A stretch of 64,000 bases of DNA from Chloroflexota bacterium (GTDB lineage: Bacteria; Chloroflexota; FW602-bin22; JACPRP01): positions 16,411 through 80,410 of the forward strand of contig JACQUC010000101.1 in assembly GCA_016210495.1 (NCBI GenBank), in the 5' to 3' direction. Both the position numbers and the translations under genes were made by a program. Each line of letters begins with the position of its first letter. The stretch's first letter is position 1. Shown here piece by piece: positions 23,948 through 32,784 of this stretch. The notes under the pieces were generated by a model, which worked only from the letters and a program-made list of their open reading frames with translations, did no database searches and was not told the origin of the DNA.

Positions 23948-25813
23948 TCACGAGGCAGCAGCGAATTCTGGCTGGGCTATTTGCTGAGGGGTGGGACTGT
24001 TGAAAATCGTTTCCAGCGCCTCGCCCTCTAGCGTCTCGTCCTTAATCAGCCTTTCGGCCAACTGCGTCAGCTTCTCGCGGTGCTTGGTGAGGATATCTTT
24101 GGCCACGCTATAGGCGTGGTCGATCAGCGCCCTGATCTCTTCGTCGATGGCTTCGGCGATCTTCTCGCTGTAGTTCTTCTGCTCGCCGATTTCTCGCCCG
24201 AGGAAGATCAATTCCTCCTTGTGCCCGAGAGCCAGCGGACCAAGTCTCTTGCTCATACCATATTCTGTGACCATCTTGCGCGCGATTTGGGTAGCACGCT
24301 CGATATCGTTCTCCGATCCCGTGGTCATCTCGCCAAAGACGAGCTCTTCGGCTACATGTCCTCCCAGCGCCCAGGCCAGGGTGTCCTGAAACTGAGACTT
24401 CGTCCAGAGGAACCTATCTTGCGCAGGGAGAAGTCTCGTGTAGCCCCCCATTAGGCCGCGAGCCACGATGGAGATCTTGTGGACGGGATCGACGTTCTTC
24501 AGCATCCGCGCAACAAGAGCGTGCCCCGCTTCGTGGTAGGCGGTGATCGCCTTCTCTTTCTCGCTCAGGATTCTGCTCTTTCTCTCGGGACCGGCAATTA
24601 CCCTGTCGATGGCCTCCTCGAACTCCTCCATCGCGATGGCCTTCTTGTTGCGGCGTGCAGCGAGAATCGCCGCTTCGTTCACCAGGTTGGCCAGGTCGGC
24701 GCCCGAAAAGCCCGGCGTTTGCTTGGCCAAAGTGTCCAACGTGACCGTCTTGTCCAAGGGCTTGCCCCTGGCGTGAACCTCAAGGATGGATCTGCGGCCG
24801 TTTATGTCTGGCCTGTCTAGGACGACCTGGCGATCGAACCGGCCCGGGCGCAGCAGCGCAGGATCAAGCACGTCAGGCCGGTTAGTAGCGGCAATGACGA
24901 TGACGTTGGTGTTGGTATCGAAGCCATCCATCTCCACCAGAATCTGGTTGAGGGTTTGTTCTCGTTCGTCGTGGCTGCCGCCCAATCCGGCGCCACGCTG
25001 TCTACCCACGGCGTCGATCTCGTCGACGAAGACGATGCAAGGGGCATTGCGCTTGGCCTGCTCGAAGAGGTCCCGCACCCTCGAGGCGCCCACGCCCACG
25101 AACATCTCGACAAACTCTGATCCGGAGATGCTGAAGAAAGGCACGCCCGCCTCGCCGGCCACGGCCCTGGCAAGCAGCGTCTTGCCTGTTCCTGGCGGTC
25201 CGACGAGCAGAACGCCCCTGGGGATGCGCGCGCCGAGCGCCGCGAACTTCTCAGGATACTTCAGGAACTCGACCACTTCCTGGAGCTCTTGCTTGGCCTC
25301 CTCGACGCCGGCCACATCCAGGAAAGTTATGGTAGGCTTGTTGCTCATAAACATCCTGGCCCTGCTCTTGCCAAAGGAAAGCGCCTGATTGTTGGTTCCC
25401 TGCGCCTGCCTCATCATAAAGAGGAGGAACCCGGCAAGGAAAATGAAGGGCAGAAACTGCACCATTACGCCTAACCAGTTGCCAAACTCGGCCGGCTTCT
25501 TCGCATCCACCGTTATGCGATCCAGTTGCTCACGCTCGACGCCAGCATCCTTCAGAATCTGATAGATGTTTGCGTTGGGCTCCTTGCGAGAAGTTGCCTT
25601 GTTGGGGGAATCGTATCGCTCGATGACGAGGTTATCGCCTTCGACCGAGATTCTCTTGACATTGCCCTTCTTCGCTTCGAGGATCACGTCGCTGATCGTC
25701 ATGCTGCCCGGTTCCTTCGTTCCTCCAGGAGGGAAGAAGGATAGGAAGAGGGCTATTGCCGCCACCAGAATGAGCAAATATATGAAGCTGTTCCTGAGCC
25801 ACCTAGTATCCAA
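23948..25813 (-). CDS. ftsH: ATP-dependent zinc metalloprotease FtsH
   Basis: 621 aa, membrane-bound AAA+ protease that degrades misassembled membrane proteins and short-lived regulators. Two transmembrane helices (about 10-27 and 117-135) flank a small extracytoplasmic domain. Walker A is GPPGTGKT (about 205-212), Walker [12 protein letters not shown], the second region of homology [20 protein letters not shown], and the zinc motif HEAGH (about 430). The TTG start is chosen because GGAGG lies 6 nt upstream. It is last in tilS-hpt-ftsH, an order conserved in many Gram-positive-like genomes, and also has its own promoter. Confidence 0.97.
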   Translation of the reverse strand: MDTRWLRNSFIYLLILVAAIALFLSFFPPGGTKEPGSMTISDVILEAKKGNVKRISVEGDNLVIERYDSPNKATSRKEPNANIYQILKDAGVEREQLDRITVDAKKPAEFGNWLGVMVQFLPFIFLAGFLLFMMRQAQGTNNQALSFGKSRARMFMSNKPTITFLDVAGVEEAKQELQEVVEFLKYPEKFAALGARIPRGVLLVGPPGTGKTLLARAVAGEAGVPFFSISGSEFVEMFVGVGASRVRDLFEQAKRNAPCIVFVDEIDAVGRQRGAGLGGSHDEREQTLNQILVEMDGFDTNTNVIVIAATNRPDVLDPALLRPGRFDRQVVLDRPDINGRRSILEVHARGKPLDKTVTLDTLAKQTPGFSGADLANLVNEAAILAARRNKKAIAMEEFEEAIDRVIAGPERKSRILSEKEKAITAYHEAGHALVARMLKNVDPVHKISIVARGLMGGYTRLLPAQDRFLWTKSQFQDTLAWALGGHVAEELVFGEMTTGSENDIERATQIARKMVTEYGMSKRLGPLALGHKEELIFLGREIGEQKNYSEKIAEAIDEEIRALIDHAYSVAKDILTKHREKLTQLAERLIKDETLEGEALETIFNSPTPQQIAQPEFAAAS

Positions 25814-25860
25814 AACGGTCCTCCGATTCGGTCGCCATTGGTAACCGCATCTGCGTTGCC

Positions 25861-25888
25861 ATTATACCAAAAAAGTCTCAAAAATCAA
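25861..25888 (-). promoter_or_regulatory. Internal promoter for ftsH
   Basis: Minus strand TTGATT (25888-25883), 16-bp spacer, TATAAT (25866-25861), in the 105-bp gap between hpt and ftsH. It would allow separate control of the protease. Confidence 0.65.
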
Positions 25889-25918
25889 ACTAATCAGATG
25901 CTAGGCCGTCTGCTGTCC

Positions 25919-26497
25919 TCACAGTGACGGCTGTACGTAGCGATCTGGCTTCAAGGTGCCAATAAACGGCAGATTGCGGTACAGCTCGGCGAAATCCAGG
26001 CCGTAGCCCACCACAAAGCGATCGGGTATGTCGAAACCCAAGTAATCCAGGCGAACGCCGGCCTTGCGCTTCTTTTGCTTGTTCAATAAGGCGCAAATGC
26101 GCAGGGTCGAAGGATTGCGCGTGAGCAGTACTTCGCTGATGTACTTGAGCGTGAGCCCGGTATCCACGATGTCCTCGACGATGAGCACGTGTTTGTTTTC
26201 GATGTCGGTGTCCAGGTCCTTTAGGATGCGGACGACCCCGCTCGCATCAGTGCTCTTGCCATAACTTGAGATGGCCATGAAGTCGATCTCGATCGGAAGA
26301 TCGATGGCACGTGCCAGGTCCACGATGAACATCAGGGCACCTTTCAACACTCCTACAAGCATCAGGTCCAATCCCTGGTAGTCGGTCGAAATGCTTCTCC
26401 CCAGCTCAGCGACCTTTGCGCTTATGTCCTCCTCTGAAAGGAGCACCTCGGCGATGTCCTCTAGCATAGCATTCTGGTGGACCATTTGCTTTGACAC
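25919..26497 (-). CDS. hpt: Hypoxanthine phosphoribosyltransferase
   Basis: 192 aa. Purine salvage: hypoxanthine or guanine plus PRPP to IMP or GMP. The PRPP loop is VLIVEDIVDTGLTL, with the flexible-loop region FMAISSYGKSTDASG, the base-binding PDRFVVGYGLDFAELYRNLPF near the end and an early LVGVLKGALMF. The GTG at 26497 sits almost on the ribosome site AGGAG, so the ATG 12 nt downstream may be the real start. It begins 4 bp after the tilS stop and is followed by ftsH. Confidence 0.95.
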   Translation of the reverse strand: MSKQMVHQNAMLEDIAEVLLSEEDISAKVAELGRSISTDYQGLDLMLVGVLKGALMFIVDLARAIDLPIEIDFMAISSYGKSTDASGVVRILKDLDTDIENKHVLIVEDIVDTGLTLKYISEVLLTRNPSTLRICALLNKQKKRKAGVRLDYLGFDIPDRFVVGYGLDFAELYRNLPFIGTLKPDRYVQPSL

Positions 26498-26501
26498 TCT
26501 C

Positions 26502-27932
26502 CTAGTGATTCTGCTCGAACTGCAAGTGTAGCACGGTTCGGGTCTCGGGGGTTACCTTGGCCGTTTCGTCGATGCGGAGCCCGACCACCCATATAATTCG
26601 CTCGGGGGAGGCGACGATGGGAACGTCATCTCGCCTATCCCTCGGCACTTTCTCGTCTACGAGAAAATCCTGCAGGGTTTTTTCCTGTTTCATTCCAAGC
26701 GGACGAAAGCGGTCTCCCGGCCGCCGACGACGAACAATCAAGTCCGGCCCCACTGCCGCACAGTCAAGATCGGCATGGAAGGTGAGGTCAGCTTGAGGAC
26801 ATCTGGTGGCTTGGAGCGCCGTCTCGACTCGCCACCTGGTCCCGGCCAGTCTCGTGGTACCCGGCAGGGTTAGACGTTGGCCGATTGCCGAAAGCTCAGG
26901 AAGTTTTCGCGGCTCGCGAAAGCCAAGTCTCAGCTCCGTGTAGCTTTTGGTGATCCACAGATTCCGCGGCCACGCCATCTGGGAACCTGTGCGACCGGCA
27001 GTGGCCAACGAAGCGGCGTTGTCCATGTGTGCGGCGCCGATGCCTGTCACATCGCCAACAAGGCGCCCAGCAGCCTCGCGCAGCAGGTATCGCCGAAGGC
27101 TGGTCGGCTGCGCGAGAAAGCGCTGCAGATCAAAGACGATCTCCCTATTGCGCACGCGAGCGACCAGGTCCCAAGCGGACGCAACGTGTCCCTGGACGAA
27201 ATCATAGTCGTCAGAGGCGATTCTTGCCAGGCGCAGCATAGCTTCTCCGAAACGTGGGTTGTAGCTCTTCAAGATGGGGATCATCTGTGATCGAACGCGA
27301 TTTCGCAGGAAAACCGTCTCCGCGTTGGTGCGATCGAATCTCGGCGCGATATTCTGAGTTTGCAAATACCTCTCTACTTCGTCTCGCCAGATTTCAAGCA
27401 GGGGTCTGACGACCATGATTTCCGTGACCGCGTCCCGGACGTCATCGGCCACTCGATAGCGCATCACCGGTCGCATACCGCGCAGGCCAGAGAGTCCTGT
27501 TCCCCTAAGCCAGTGGAGGACCACGGTCTCCACCTGGTCGTCGGCGGTATGACCCACGGCAAGACATTTCCCGCCTGTCCGTTCGACCACTCTTGCAAAA
27601 AAGGCGTAACGCGCCTGGCGAGCCGCATCCTCCAGGCTAAGTCGGCGGAGGCGCTTTACCGCGAGCACATCCACGGCCTCGACGCTTGCCGGCCAACCTA
27701 AGCGACCGGCTAACTCAGCCACCCAGAGCGCATCCTCGTCGGACTCGCGCCCTCGAAGCAGGTGGTTAAGATGTGCCACGTGCAGGCTGATATCGCGTTC
27801 GCGCGCATAGTCCGTCAGCCAAAGCAGCAAGGCCGTTGAGTCGGGCCCGCCGGACACGCCTACCACGACAAGGTCGCCCGGTACGAACATCTCGTGTCTC
27901 GCGGCCGCGTGGCTCGCCTTTTCCGCAAACAT
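26502..27932 (-). CDS. tilS: tRNA(Ile)-lysidine synthase
   Basis: 476 aa. It changes C34 of the CAU-anticodon tRNA-Ile to lysidine so that AUA is read as Ile. The PP-loop SGGPDSTALLLWL is at about residues 29-41, and VGHTADDQVETVVLHWLRGTGLSGL is the family signature. Long C-terminal domains (TilS substrate-binding and C-terminal fold, with RRRPGDRFRPLGM and LQDFLVDEKVPRDRRD) are present, as in the full-length type. It starts 15 nt after an extended -10 promoter and heads the tilS-hpt-ftsH operon. Confidence 0.96.
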   Translation of the reverse strand: MFAEKASHAAARHEMFVPGDLVVVGVSGGPDSTALLLWLTDYARERDISLHVAHLNHLLRGRESDEDALWVAELAGRLGWPASVEAVDVLAVKRLRRLSLEDAARQARYAFFARVVERTGGKCLAVGHTADDQVETVVLHWLRGTGLSGLRGMRPVMRYRVADDVRDAVTEIMVVRPLLEIWRDEVERYLQTQNIAPRFDRTNAETVFLRNRVRSQMIPILKSYNPRFGEAMLRLARIASDDYDFVQGHVASAWDLVARVRNREIVFDLQRFLAQPTSLRRYLLREAAGRLVGDVTGIGAAHMDNAASLATAGRTGSQMAWPRNLWITKSYTELRLGFREPRKLPELSAIGQRLTLPGTTRLAGTRWRVETALQATRCPQADLTFHADLDCAAVGPDLIVRRRRPGDRFRPLGMKQEKTLQDFLVDEKVPRDRRDDVPIVASPERIIWVVGLRIDETAKVTPETRTVLHLQFEQNH

Positions 27933-27946
27933 AGCTTCTTACCAAC

Positions 27947-27955
27947 ATTATAGCA
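27947..27955 (-). promoter_or_regulatory. Extended -10 promoter for tilS
   Basis: Minus strand TGCTATAAT (27955-27947). The -35 region is poor, but the TG extension can replace it. Leader about 10 nt. Confidence 0.55.
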
Positions 27956-28006
27956 TGCGTGGCGCGAGGTGGTGCCAACGGCGCCTGCCGCGATACCCCG
28001 CCCGTT

Positions 28007-28031
28007 CGCAGGCTGAAGTCCTGCGGCTACG
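28007..28031. repeat. Palindromic repeat, family C copy 1
   Basis: CGCAGGCTGAAG-TCCTGCGGCTACG, preceded by ACCCCGCCC and followed by a partial next unit, GATGCCCCGCCCC. Compare 30995-31019. Confidence 0.65.
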
Positions 28032-28059
28032 ATGCCCCGCCCCGGCGCAGGCCAGAGCC

Positions 28060-28091
28060 AAAAAAAGAGGATCGAGCATCCTCGAGCCTCT
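28060..28091 (-). terminator. Intrinsic terminator of the initiator tRNA
   Basis: Minus strand stem AGAGG-C-TCGAG / CTCGA-T-CCTCT followed by seven T residues (28066-28060), directly after the tRNA 3' end. Confidence 0.88.
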
Positions 28092-28166
28092 TGGTAGCGG
28101 GGGTTGGATTCGAACCAACGACCTTCGGGTTATGAGCCCGACGAGCTTCCGCTGCTCCACCCCGCG
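28092..28166 (-). tRNA. Initiator tRNA-fMet (anticodon CAT), CCA encoded
   Basis: A 75-nt cloverleaf reads cleanly: acceptor CGCGGGG/CCCCGCT, D stem GAGC/GCTC, anticodon stem TCGGG/CCCGA with loop CTCATAA, T arm GTTGG-TTCGAAT-CCAAC, discriminator A and encoded CCA. Two hallmarks mark the initiator: the 1-72 pair is a mismatch (C1 against U72), and three consecutive G-C pairs (GGG/CCC) close the anticodon stem. It has its own promoter and terminator. Confidence 0.96.
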
Positions 28167-28198
28167 ACGATCTTGTGACAACACCACACACAACCCAA

Positions 28199-28227
28199 AT
28201 TATACATAATTCGGTCGCCTGGGTCAA
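28199..28227 (-). promoter_or_regulatory. Promoter for tRNA-fMet
   Basis: Minus strand TTGACC (28227-28222), 17-bp spacer, TATAAT (28204-28199), between the divIC-like stop and the tRNA. Confidence 0.8.
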
Positions 28228-28232
28228 CCGAG

Positions 28233-28625
28233 CTAGCTGCCCCAGAGGAACTCAAGCCAGCGCCGCCAGCTCGGCTTTTCGGTTGGCTCGCGGGTCGGGC
28301 TCGTCGTGATTGGCACGGAAACGACTTTCTTGGATGGCATGGGGATAATGGCCGTTTCACCAGGTTTCGCGAGCCCCAGCTTTTCTCGGGCCAGCTTCTC
28401 AATCGCCTCGTCGCTTTCGAGGATGCGCACCTGCTTTTGGAGTTGTTCGTTCTCCGTTTTCAAATCCTCAATATCGCGACGCAGTGCCTCGGCCTGCTGA
28501 TTGAGTCGATAGCCGCTGAGTACCAGCCCGCTGAAAGACGCCCCGAAAAAGCCAAGCACCGCAAGGGCAATGATAAACCGCCACAGGCCCGTAACGCGCC
28601 CTGATCCCGCCAGCCTAGTGCTCAC
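28233..28625 (-). CDS. Septum formation initiator protein (FtsB/DivIC family)
   Basis: 130 aa, bitopic cell-division protein. One N-terminal transmembrane helix (about residues 17-38, FIIALAVLGFFGASFSGLVL), then a coiled coil (about 40-76, LNQQAEALRRDIEDLKTENEQLQKQ), then the family motif DEAIEKLAREKLGLAKPGETAI. In the family it joins FtsL/DivIB-type partners to activate septal synthesis. A Ser/Thr/Pro-rich tail ends in Trp-rich WRRWLEFLWGS. GTG start overlaps the stop of the M48 protease (GTGA), indicating translational coupling. Confidence 0.88.
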   Translation of the reverse strand: MSTRLAGSGRVTGLWRFIIALAVLGFFGASFSGLVLSGYRLNQQAEALRRDIEDLKTENEQLQKQVRILESDEAIEKLAREKLGLAKPGETAIIPMPSKKVVSVPITTSPTREPTEKPSWRRWLEFLWGS

Positions 28626-29851
28626 AATCCATTGCCCCCAACGTCGCTCTGGTCGGTACCAGATAGTTTGCCTGGGTGCTTTCCCGGCAAGGCATTGCCG
28701 GATTGCCTGACCAGGGCGAAGTGCTCGGCCAGGCGAATTCTCTTACCGACAGATGGGTGGTCGTAGAAAACGAACTCGACCCAGCCGGCAGGGTCCAATT
28801 CGGCAAGATTCTGATTGGCAAGCTTGATCATCGCTTGCTTGAAAGCCTGAGCCTTTCCGGTGAACTCGAGCGCGTACTCATCGGCCTGGCGCTCAAGCGA
28901 TCGCGAAAAGGTGTTTGCGATGGGAAGGGCGAACAACGCGAAGATAGCGAAAACCAACGCCAGAAGGGGGAGCATCGCAACATCGGCCAGCGAAGAGTAG
29001 CCCAGCTTTCCAGCAGTCCAACTAGCGGCAAAGTCTACCACGTACAGTCCAACCAATGTCACGATAGATTGCTCGGCAATCATCTTGGGGATATCGGCGT
29101 GGACGTGGTGGCCCAGCTCGTGAGCGAAGATCGTCTCTATCTCGTCGGAATCGTAACGATCTAGTAGCGTGTCGCCCAGCACGATGCGCCGCGTGTTACC
29201 CAGCCCCATCAAGGCGGCGTTGGCGGCGGTGGTCTTGGAGCTCAGATTCATTACCCATACACCTCGCACACTTGTTCTAGACCTCTCGGCCATGCGAACT
29301 AGGCTTTGTGCGAGTGCACGGTCCTTCAGCGGCGTAAGTCGATAAAACAGGGGGACGAGGACTATCGGCGCTAAATTCGAGAGCACGACAGTGAAGAGGA
29401 GGATGATGAGGCTCATCGCGAGCCACCAGTAAGCCGGCATGGTGGTCAAGAAGTAGTAGAGTATCTCGATCAGAACGAGCCCGAAGACCAGAGCGATGCA
29501 GATTCCCTTCGCCCAATCGAAAAGCCAACTCACAAACCGCTGGGTGGAAAGTCCGAAATACGTGGGCAAGACAAAGCCGCCGAATAGACTCAACGGAAAG
29601 AGCAGCGCAGCGTAGCCAAGATCTAAGACCACGAAGTACAGGCCTACCACGACGATTATTTCCGGCGACAGCGCGGTGGCCGCAATCTTCAAGCGCTCAG
29701 AGCCGCTTCCAACAAGCATGGCGAGAAGGTATAGCCCGCCGATGCCGAGCTCGGCGACGAACAAGCGCCGCCTTAGCCTCGCGTATTGCCTGGCGCGTTC
29801 CTGACGCCGAGGATCGATTTCCACGGTGCTGGGGTGTTTCTCGGTCTCCAA
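28622..29851 (-). CDS. M48-family membrane metalloprotease (Ste24/CAAX protease 1-like)
   Basis: 409 aa. Zinc motif HELGH in IFAHELGHHVHADI with the downstream Glu in RQADEYALEF. About six to seven transmembrane helices surround it, with a long N-terminal membrane part as in eukaryotic Ste24p; this distinguishes it from the shorter HtpX. Role in this organism unknown, presumably membrane protein quality control. It overlaps the division protein by 4 nt, so the two are co-translated. A MITE-like repeat lies just upstream of its start. Confidence 0.9.
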   Translation of the reverse strand: METEKHPSTVEIDPRRQERARQYARLRRRLFVAELGIGGLYLLAMLVGSGSERLKIAATALSPEIIVVVGLYFVVLDLGYAALLFPLSLFGGFVLPTYFGLSTQRFVSWLFDWAKGICIALVFGLVLIEILYYFLTTMPAYWWLAMSLIILLFTVVLSNLAPIVLVPLFYRLTPLKDRALAQSLVRMAERSRTSVRGVWVMNLSSKTTAANAALMGLGNTRRIVLGDTLLDRYDSDEIETIFAHELGHHVHADIPKMIAEQSIVTLVGLYVVDFAASWTAGKLGYSSLADVAMLPLLALVFAIFALFALPIANTFSRSLERQADEYALEFTGKAQAFKQAMIKLANQNLAELDPAGWVEFVFYDHPSVGKRIRLAEHFALVRQSGNALPGKHPGKLSGTDQSDVGGNGL

Positions 29852-29875
29852 ACAGGCACCCGCTACTAACTTGTT

Positions 29876-29960
29876 CTTGGTGCGAAATGGCGGCGGTGCC
29901 TCGCCCTACCCGGCCCAGGGCGAGGAAACCTTGCCCCTACGCTGTTCCATTTCGTACTAG
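29876..29960. mobile_element. MITE-like element, 85 bp, with inverted ends and an internal family B palindrome
   Basis: Left end CTTGGTGCGAAATGG (29876-29890), right end CCATTTCGTACTAG (29947-29960); the ends are imperfect inverted repeats. Inside is GGGCGAGG-AAA-CCTTGCCCCTACG (29918-29941). The same ends and the same internal palindrome recur at 54491-54650. No coding capacity. Confidence 0.75.
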
Positions 29961-29967
29961 AAACTAG

Positions 29968-30966
29968 CTAATTGACCCAGGAAAGGCCCGAAGTGGCGTC
30001 GATGCTTTCTCCCCTGGTAAGTTGCTTGGGTTCCGACGCGACTATCGGGCTGTTGTCGCTCCTGGGAATCACTTTGGCGACGAATAGGTCGAAGATCTGG
30101 TTCTGAGCGGCGACGAAGGCGAGCAGTTGGCTATCCTGAGACCACATTGCGGCGCGTGCCGTGCCCAGGTTTGTTGCGCGACCCGAGGACTTGCCATCCG
30201 GATCGGCTACCCACAGGTCGTTCTTTCCTTCTGATCGCGCCGAAAAAGCGATCCACCGTCCATCGGGAGACCAGGCCGGATCGTAAGCGCCTTCTTTGAA
30301 AGAAGAAATCTTCTTGGCGGTGTTACCGGCCAACGTGTACACGTAGACTTGGGGCACGTTGTCCCAGAAGGCGGTGAACGCTATGCGTTTGCCGTCCGGC
30401 GACCAGGTGGGCGAGTCCAAGTCCCCGTCGCCCACGGCCGGCACGTACACGCGTTGCGCCGCCGAGCCATCGGCATTGATCATCCACAGGTTCAAGCGAA
30501 ACGTGCCCTTGTCGGAAACGTAGGCAATCTTCTTGCCATCCTGGGACCAGGTCGGATGGCGGGCCCACGTGGAGTCCTGGACCCTTACGTTCGATAGGTT
30601 CTTGGTTAGCTGCTTTTCCTGCACCCCTGCGGAGGTCAAGATGACGAGGTCAGAGTGGTTCTGTCCCGTCAACGCGGCGGCGATTCTCTTGCCGTCCGGT
30701 GACCAGGCAGGGGTGTCAAAGGCTACACGCTGGTCGGTCAGCCGTTTGGTCGAGCCGTTGGACCAGACGACAAGAGTGCCGTCCTTAACGAAAAGGATTC
30801 TGCCGGGGATGCCGAAGTCCTGCCGGGGTTGGAGGTCACGAGACGGGCTGGTGCTTTCCGGGCGTGACGGGGATTGCTCCGACTTCGCGCAAGCTAGCAA
30901 CGGGCTCAGAAGGAAAAGCAGACAGAGGATAAAGGGCACGATCAAGGCGTGGAATTTGGTTAGCAA
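29968..30966 (-). CDS. TolB-like beta-propeller lipoprotein
   Basis: About 332 aa. At least five PD40/WD40-like repeats, each with the pattern SWSPDGKRIAF (TPAWSPDGKRIAAAL, HPTWSQDGKKIAYVS, SPTWSPDGKRIAFTA, DPAWSPDGRWIAFSA, AAMWSQDSQLLAFVA). A hydrophobic start ending LLSPLLAC is a lipoprotein signal with Cys as lipidated residue, so it is anchored outside the cell. The start is uncertain: TTG 30966 or TTG 30945, neither with a good ribosome site; the frame is open to 31143 but that part is palindromic repeat. No Tol or Pal partner is present. Function unknown. It follows pyrD and could be read through from the pyr operon. Confidence 0.75.
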   Translation of the reverse strand: MLTKFHALIVPFILCLLFLLSPLLACAKSEQSPSRPESTSPSRDLQPRQDFGIPGRILFVKDGTLVVWSNGSTKRLTDQRVAFDTPAWSPDGKRIAAALTGQNHSDLVILTSAGVQEKQLTKNLSNVRVQDSTWARHPTWSQDGKKIAYVSDKGTFRLNLWMINADGSAAQRVYVPAVGDGDLDSPTWSPDGKRIAFTAFWDNVPQVYVYTLAGNTAKKISSFKEGAYDPAWSPDGRWIAFSARSEGKNDLWVADPDGKSSGRATNLGTARAAMWSQDSQLLAFVAAQNQIFDLFVAKVIPRSDNSPIVASEPKQLTRGESIDATSGLSWVN

Positions 30967-30994
30967 TCGGGTAGGTGCGGTAGGCACCAGCCCG

Positions 30995-31019
30995 CGCAGG
31001 CTAAAGCCTGCGGCTACGG
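30995..31019. repeat. Palindromic repeat, family C copy 2
   Basis: GCAGGCT-AA-AGCCTGC followed by GGCTACGG, between pyrD and the lipoprotein gene. Related to 28007-28031. Confidence 0.7.
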
Positions 31020-31102
31020 GTCCCGCCACGGGCCCCGCCCGGCGCCCCGTCGAGTGCACACCCCACCTGGCGCTTGTCAACCACCCAAACAAACCGCTGC
31101 TC

Positions 31103-32029
31103 CTACAAAGCGACGCCGACGATTTCGCGTATGTCGTCCACACCCTCGTCGTTCAAGAATCTTGCAAGCCCCTCGACGATCTCGATGGGAGCCTGGGGAT
31201 TAGCAAAGCTGGCGCTGCCAACCTGTATGGCCGACGCCCCCGCCATCAGGAACTGGAGCGCGTCCTCGGTACTGGTGATGCCCCCGATGCCGACCACCGG
31301 CACGCCGACGTGCTTGGCGACCTGGTAGACCATGCGCAGAGCAATCGGCCGAATAGCAGGACCTGATAGTCCGCCGGTGATCGTGCTCAGGTATGGGCGG
31401 CGCGAGCGGATGTCGATGACCATCCCGACGACCGTGTTTATGAGCGATACCGCGTCTGCGCCCGCATCCACGACTGCCGTCGCAATCGCAACTATGTCGG
31501 TCACGTTTGGCGAAAGCTTCGGAATCAGCGGAAAGCTCGAAACCGAACGAACGGCCGACACGACCTCGGCGGCGGCCTCGGCATTCACGCCAAAAGCCAG
31601 GCCCCCTGCTTTGACGTTCGGGCAGGATACGTTTATCTCGAGGGCCGCTATACCCGGAGTGCCCTCCAGCACCTCTGCTATTCTAGCATACTCGTCAATG
31701 GTGTCTCCCGCGATATTGACGATGACGGGCACTTCCCACCTTGCCCAGATGGGCGCTTTGTCGCGCACCAGGGCGTGGACGCCCACATTTTGCAGGCCGA
31801 TAGTATTGAGCATTCCTGCGGGTGTCTCGGCGAGCCTGGGCTGCGGGTTGCCAGGCCGGGGCTGAAGGGTGGTGCCCTTGGACACTAGAGCGCCGAGCCG
31901 CTCCACCTCCATCACTTTGGCGTACTCGGTACCGTAGCCAAAGGTGCCCGACGCAGTCATCACCGGGTTCCGCAGCCTCAAGCCGTTTGGATGCCTGGGC
32001 GCGAGGTCGACGGAGAGGCTTATTCCCAT
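31103..32029 (-). CDS. pyrD: Dihydroorotate dehydrogenase B, catalytic subunit (class 1B)
   Basis: 308 aa. Oxidises dihydroorotate to orotate with FMN; class 1B passes electrons through PyrK to NAD. TIM-barrel signatures: NPVMTASGTFGYG at the start, NVSCPNVKAGG with the catalytic Cys that marks class 1, IPKLSPNVTDI, INTVVGMVIDI, GGLSGPAIRPIALRMV and VPVVGIGGITSTEDALQFLMAGASAIQVG. The ATG start overlaps pyrK by 10 nt, matching a two-subunit complex made together. Last gene of the pyr operon. Confidence 0.96.
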   Translation of the reverse strand: MGISLSVDLAPRHPNGLRLRNPVMTASGTFGYGTEYAKVMEVERLGALVSKGTTLQPRPGNPQPRLAETPAGMLNTIGLQNVGVHALVRDKAPIWARWEVPVIVNIAGDTIDEYARIAEVLEGTPGIAALEINVSCPNVKAGGLAFGVNAEAAAEVVSAVRSVSSFPLIPKLSPNVTDIVAIATAVVDAGADAVSLINTVVGMVIDIRSRRPYLSTITGGLSGPAIRPIALRMVYQVAKHVGVPVVGIGGITSTEDALQFLMAGASAIQVGSASFANPQAPIEIVEGLARFLNDEGVDDIREIVGVAL

Positions 32030-32784
32030 ACCACGTCCTCGATGTCAAAGACGGGGCCGTCCCGACAGACACGCTGGAAGCCGTTTTTGGTGCGCACCAC
32101 GCACCCAAAGCAGGCGCCGAGACCACAGCCCATATGCTCCTCAAGGGACACCTGGACAGACTTGCGGGGTAGCGAGGGCAATCGAGCCAGTGCCCGAAGC
32201 ATCTCCCGGGGGCCGCAGGCGAACGTTTGATCCGCCCATTCCGCGAAATGCGGCACGCACTCGGTCACAAGTCCCTTCTCCCCAAGGCTCCCGTCCTCGG
32301 TGCAGATGACGTATTCTACCTCGGGAGACATCAGACTGGCGGGAGGAACAGCAGCGGCGCTTTTCGAGCCCGCGATCATCGTAACCATCATCTCGCGCCT
32401 GATAGCCTCATCGGCAAGCGCCACGAGTGGTGCAATTCCCAATCCCCCGGCAACGAGCAGAATGTTGCGCGTCCTGGCTTCGACTCGAAAGCCGCGGCCC
32501 AACGGGCCGAGAACGTCGAGGATCTCTCCCGGGCGAGCCTGCGCTAACAGCGCCGTACCCCTGCCAATCCTGGCAAAAAGCAGCTCTACCCGCCCGTTTT
32601 CCCTGTCGTAGCGGTGCACGCTCAGGGGCCTCCTGAGCAGTGGGTCCAGGCCAGCACCGCATCGGACGTGAACGAATTGGCCCGGCTGTGCAGCGGCCGC
32701 AACTTCGGGCACCAGCAATCTGAGTTGATGGACCTGTGGCATGACTTCCTGGTTGCTTATTACCTGTGCTACGGCTTGCTTCAC
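32020..32784 (-). CDS. pyrK: Dihydroorotate dehydrogenase B electron-transfer subunit
   Basis: 254 aa. Ferredoxin-reductase-type FAD domain (FVHVRCGAGLDPLLRRPLSV), NAD domain (ILLVAGGLGIAPLVALAD) and a C-terminal [2Fe-2S] site with Cys in EHMGCGLGACFGCVV and a fourth Cys in RVCRDGPVF. It links PyrD to NAD. The GTG start overlaps the carB stop by one base (TAGTG), so translation is coupled. Confidence 0.95.
   Translation of the reverse strand: MKQAVAQVISNQEVMPQVHQLRLLVPEVAAAAQPGQFVHVRCGAGLDPLLRRPLSVHRYDRENGRVELLFARIGRGTALLAQARPGEILDVLGPLGRGFRVEARTRNILLVAGGLGIAPLVALADEAIRREMMVTMIAGSKSAAAVPPASLMSPEVEYVICTEDGSLGEKGLVTECVPHFAEWADQTFACGPREMLRALARLPSLPRKSVQVSLEEHMGCGLGACFGCVVRTKNGFQRVCRDGPVFDIEDVVWE

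Noticed and set aside
31020..31143. N-terminal extension of the TolB-like lipoprotein
   Set aside because: The extension translates a palindromic repeat and lies before the lipoprotein signal, so it is not part of the protein.
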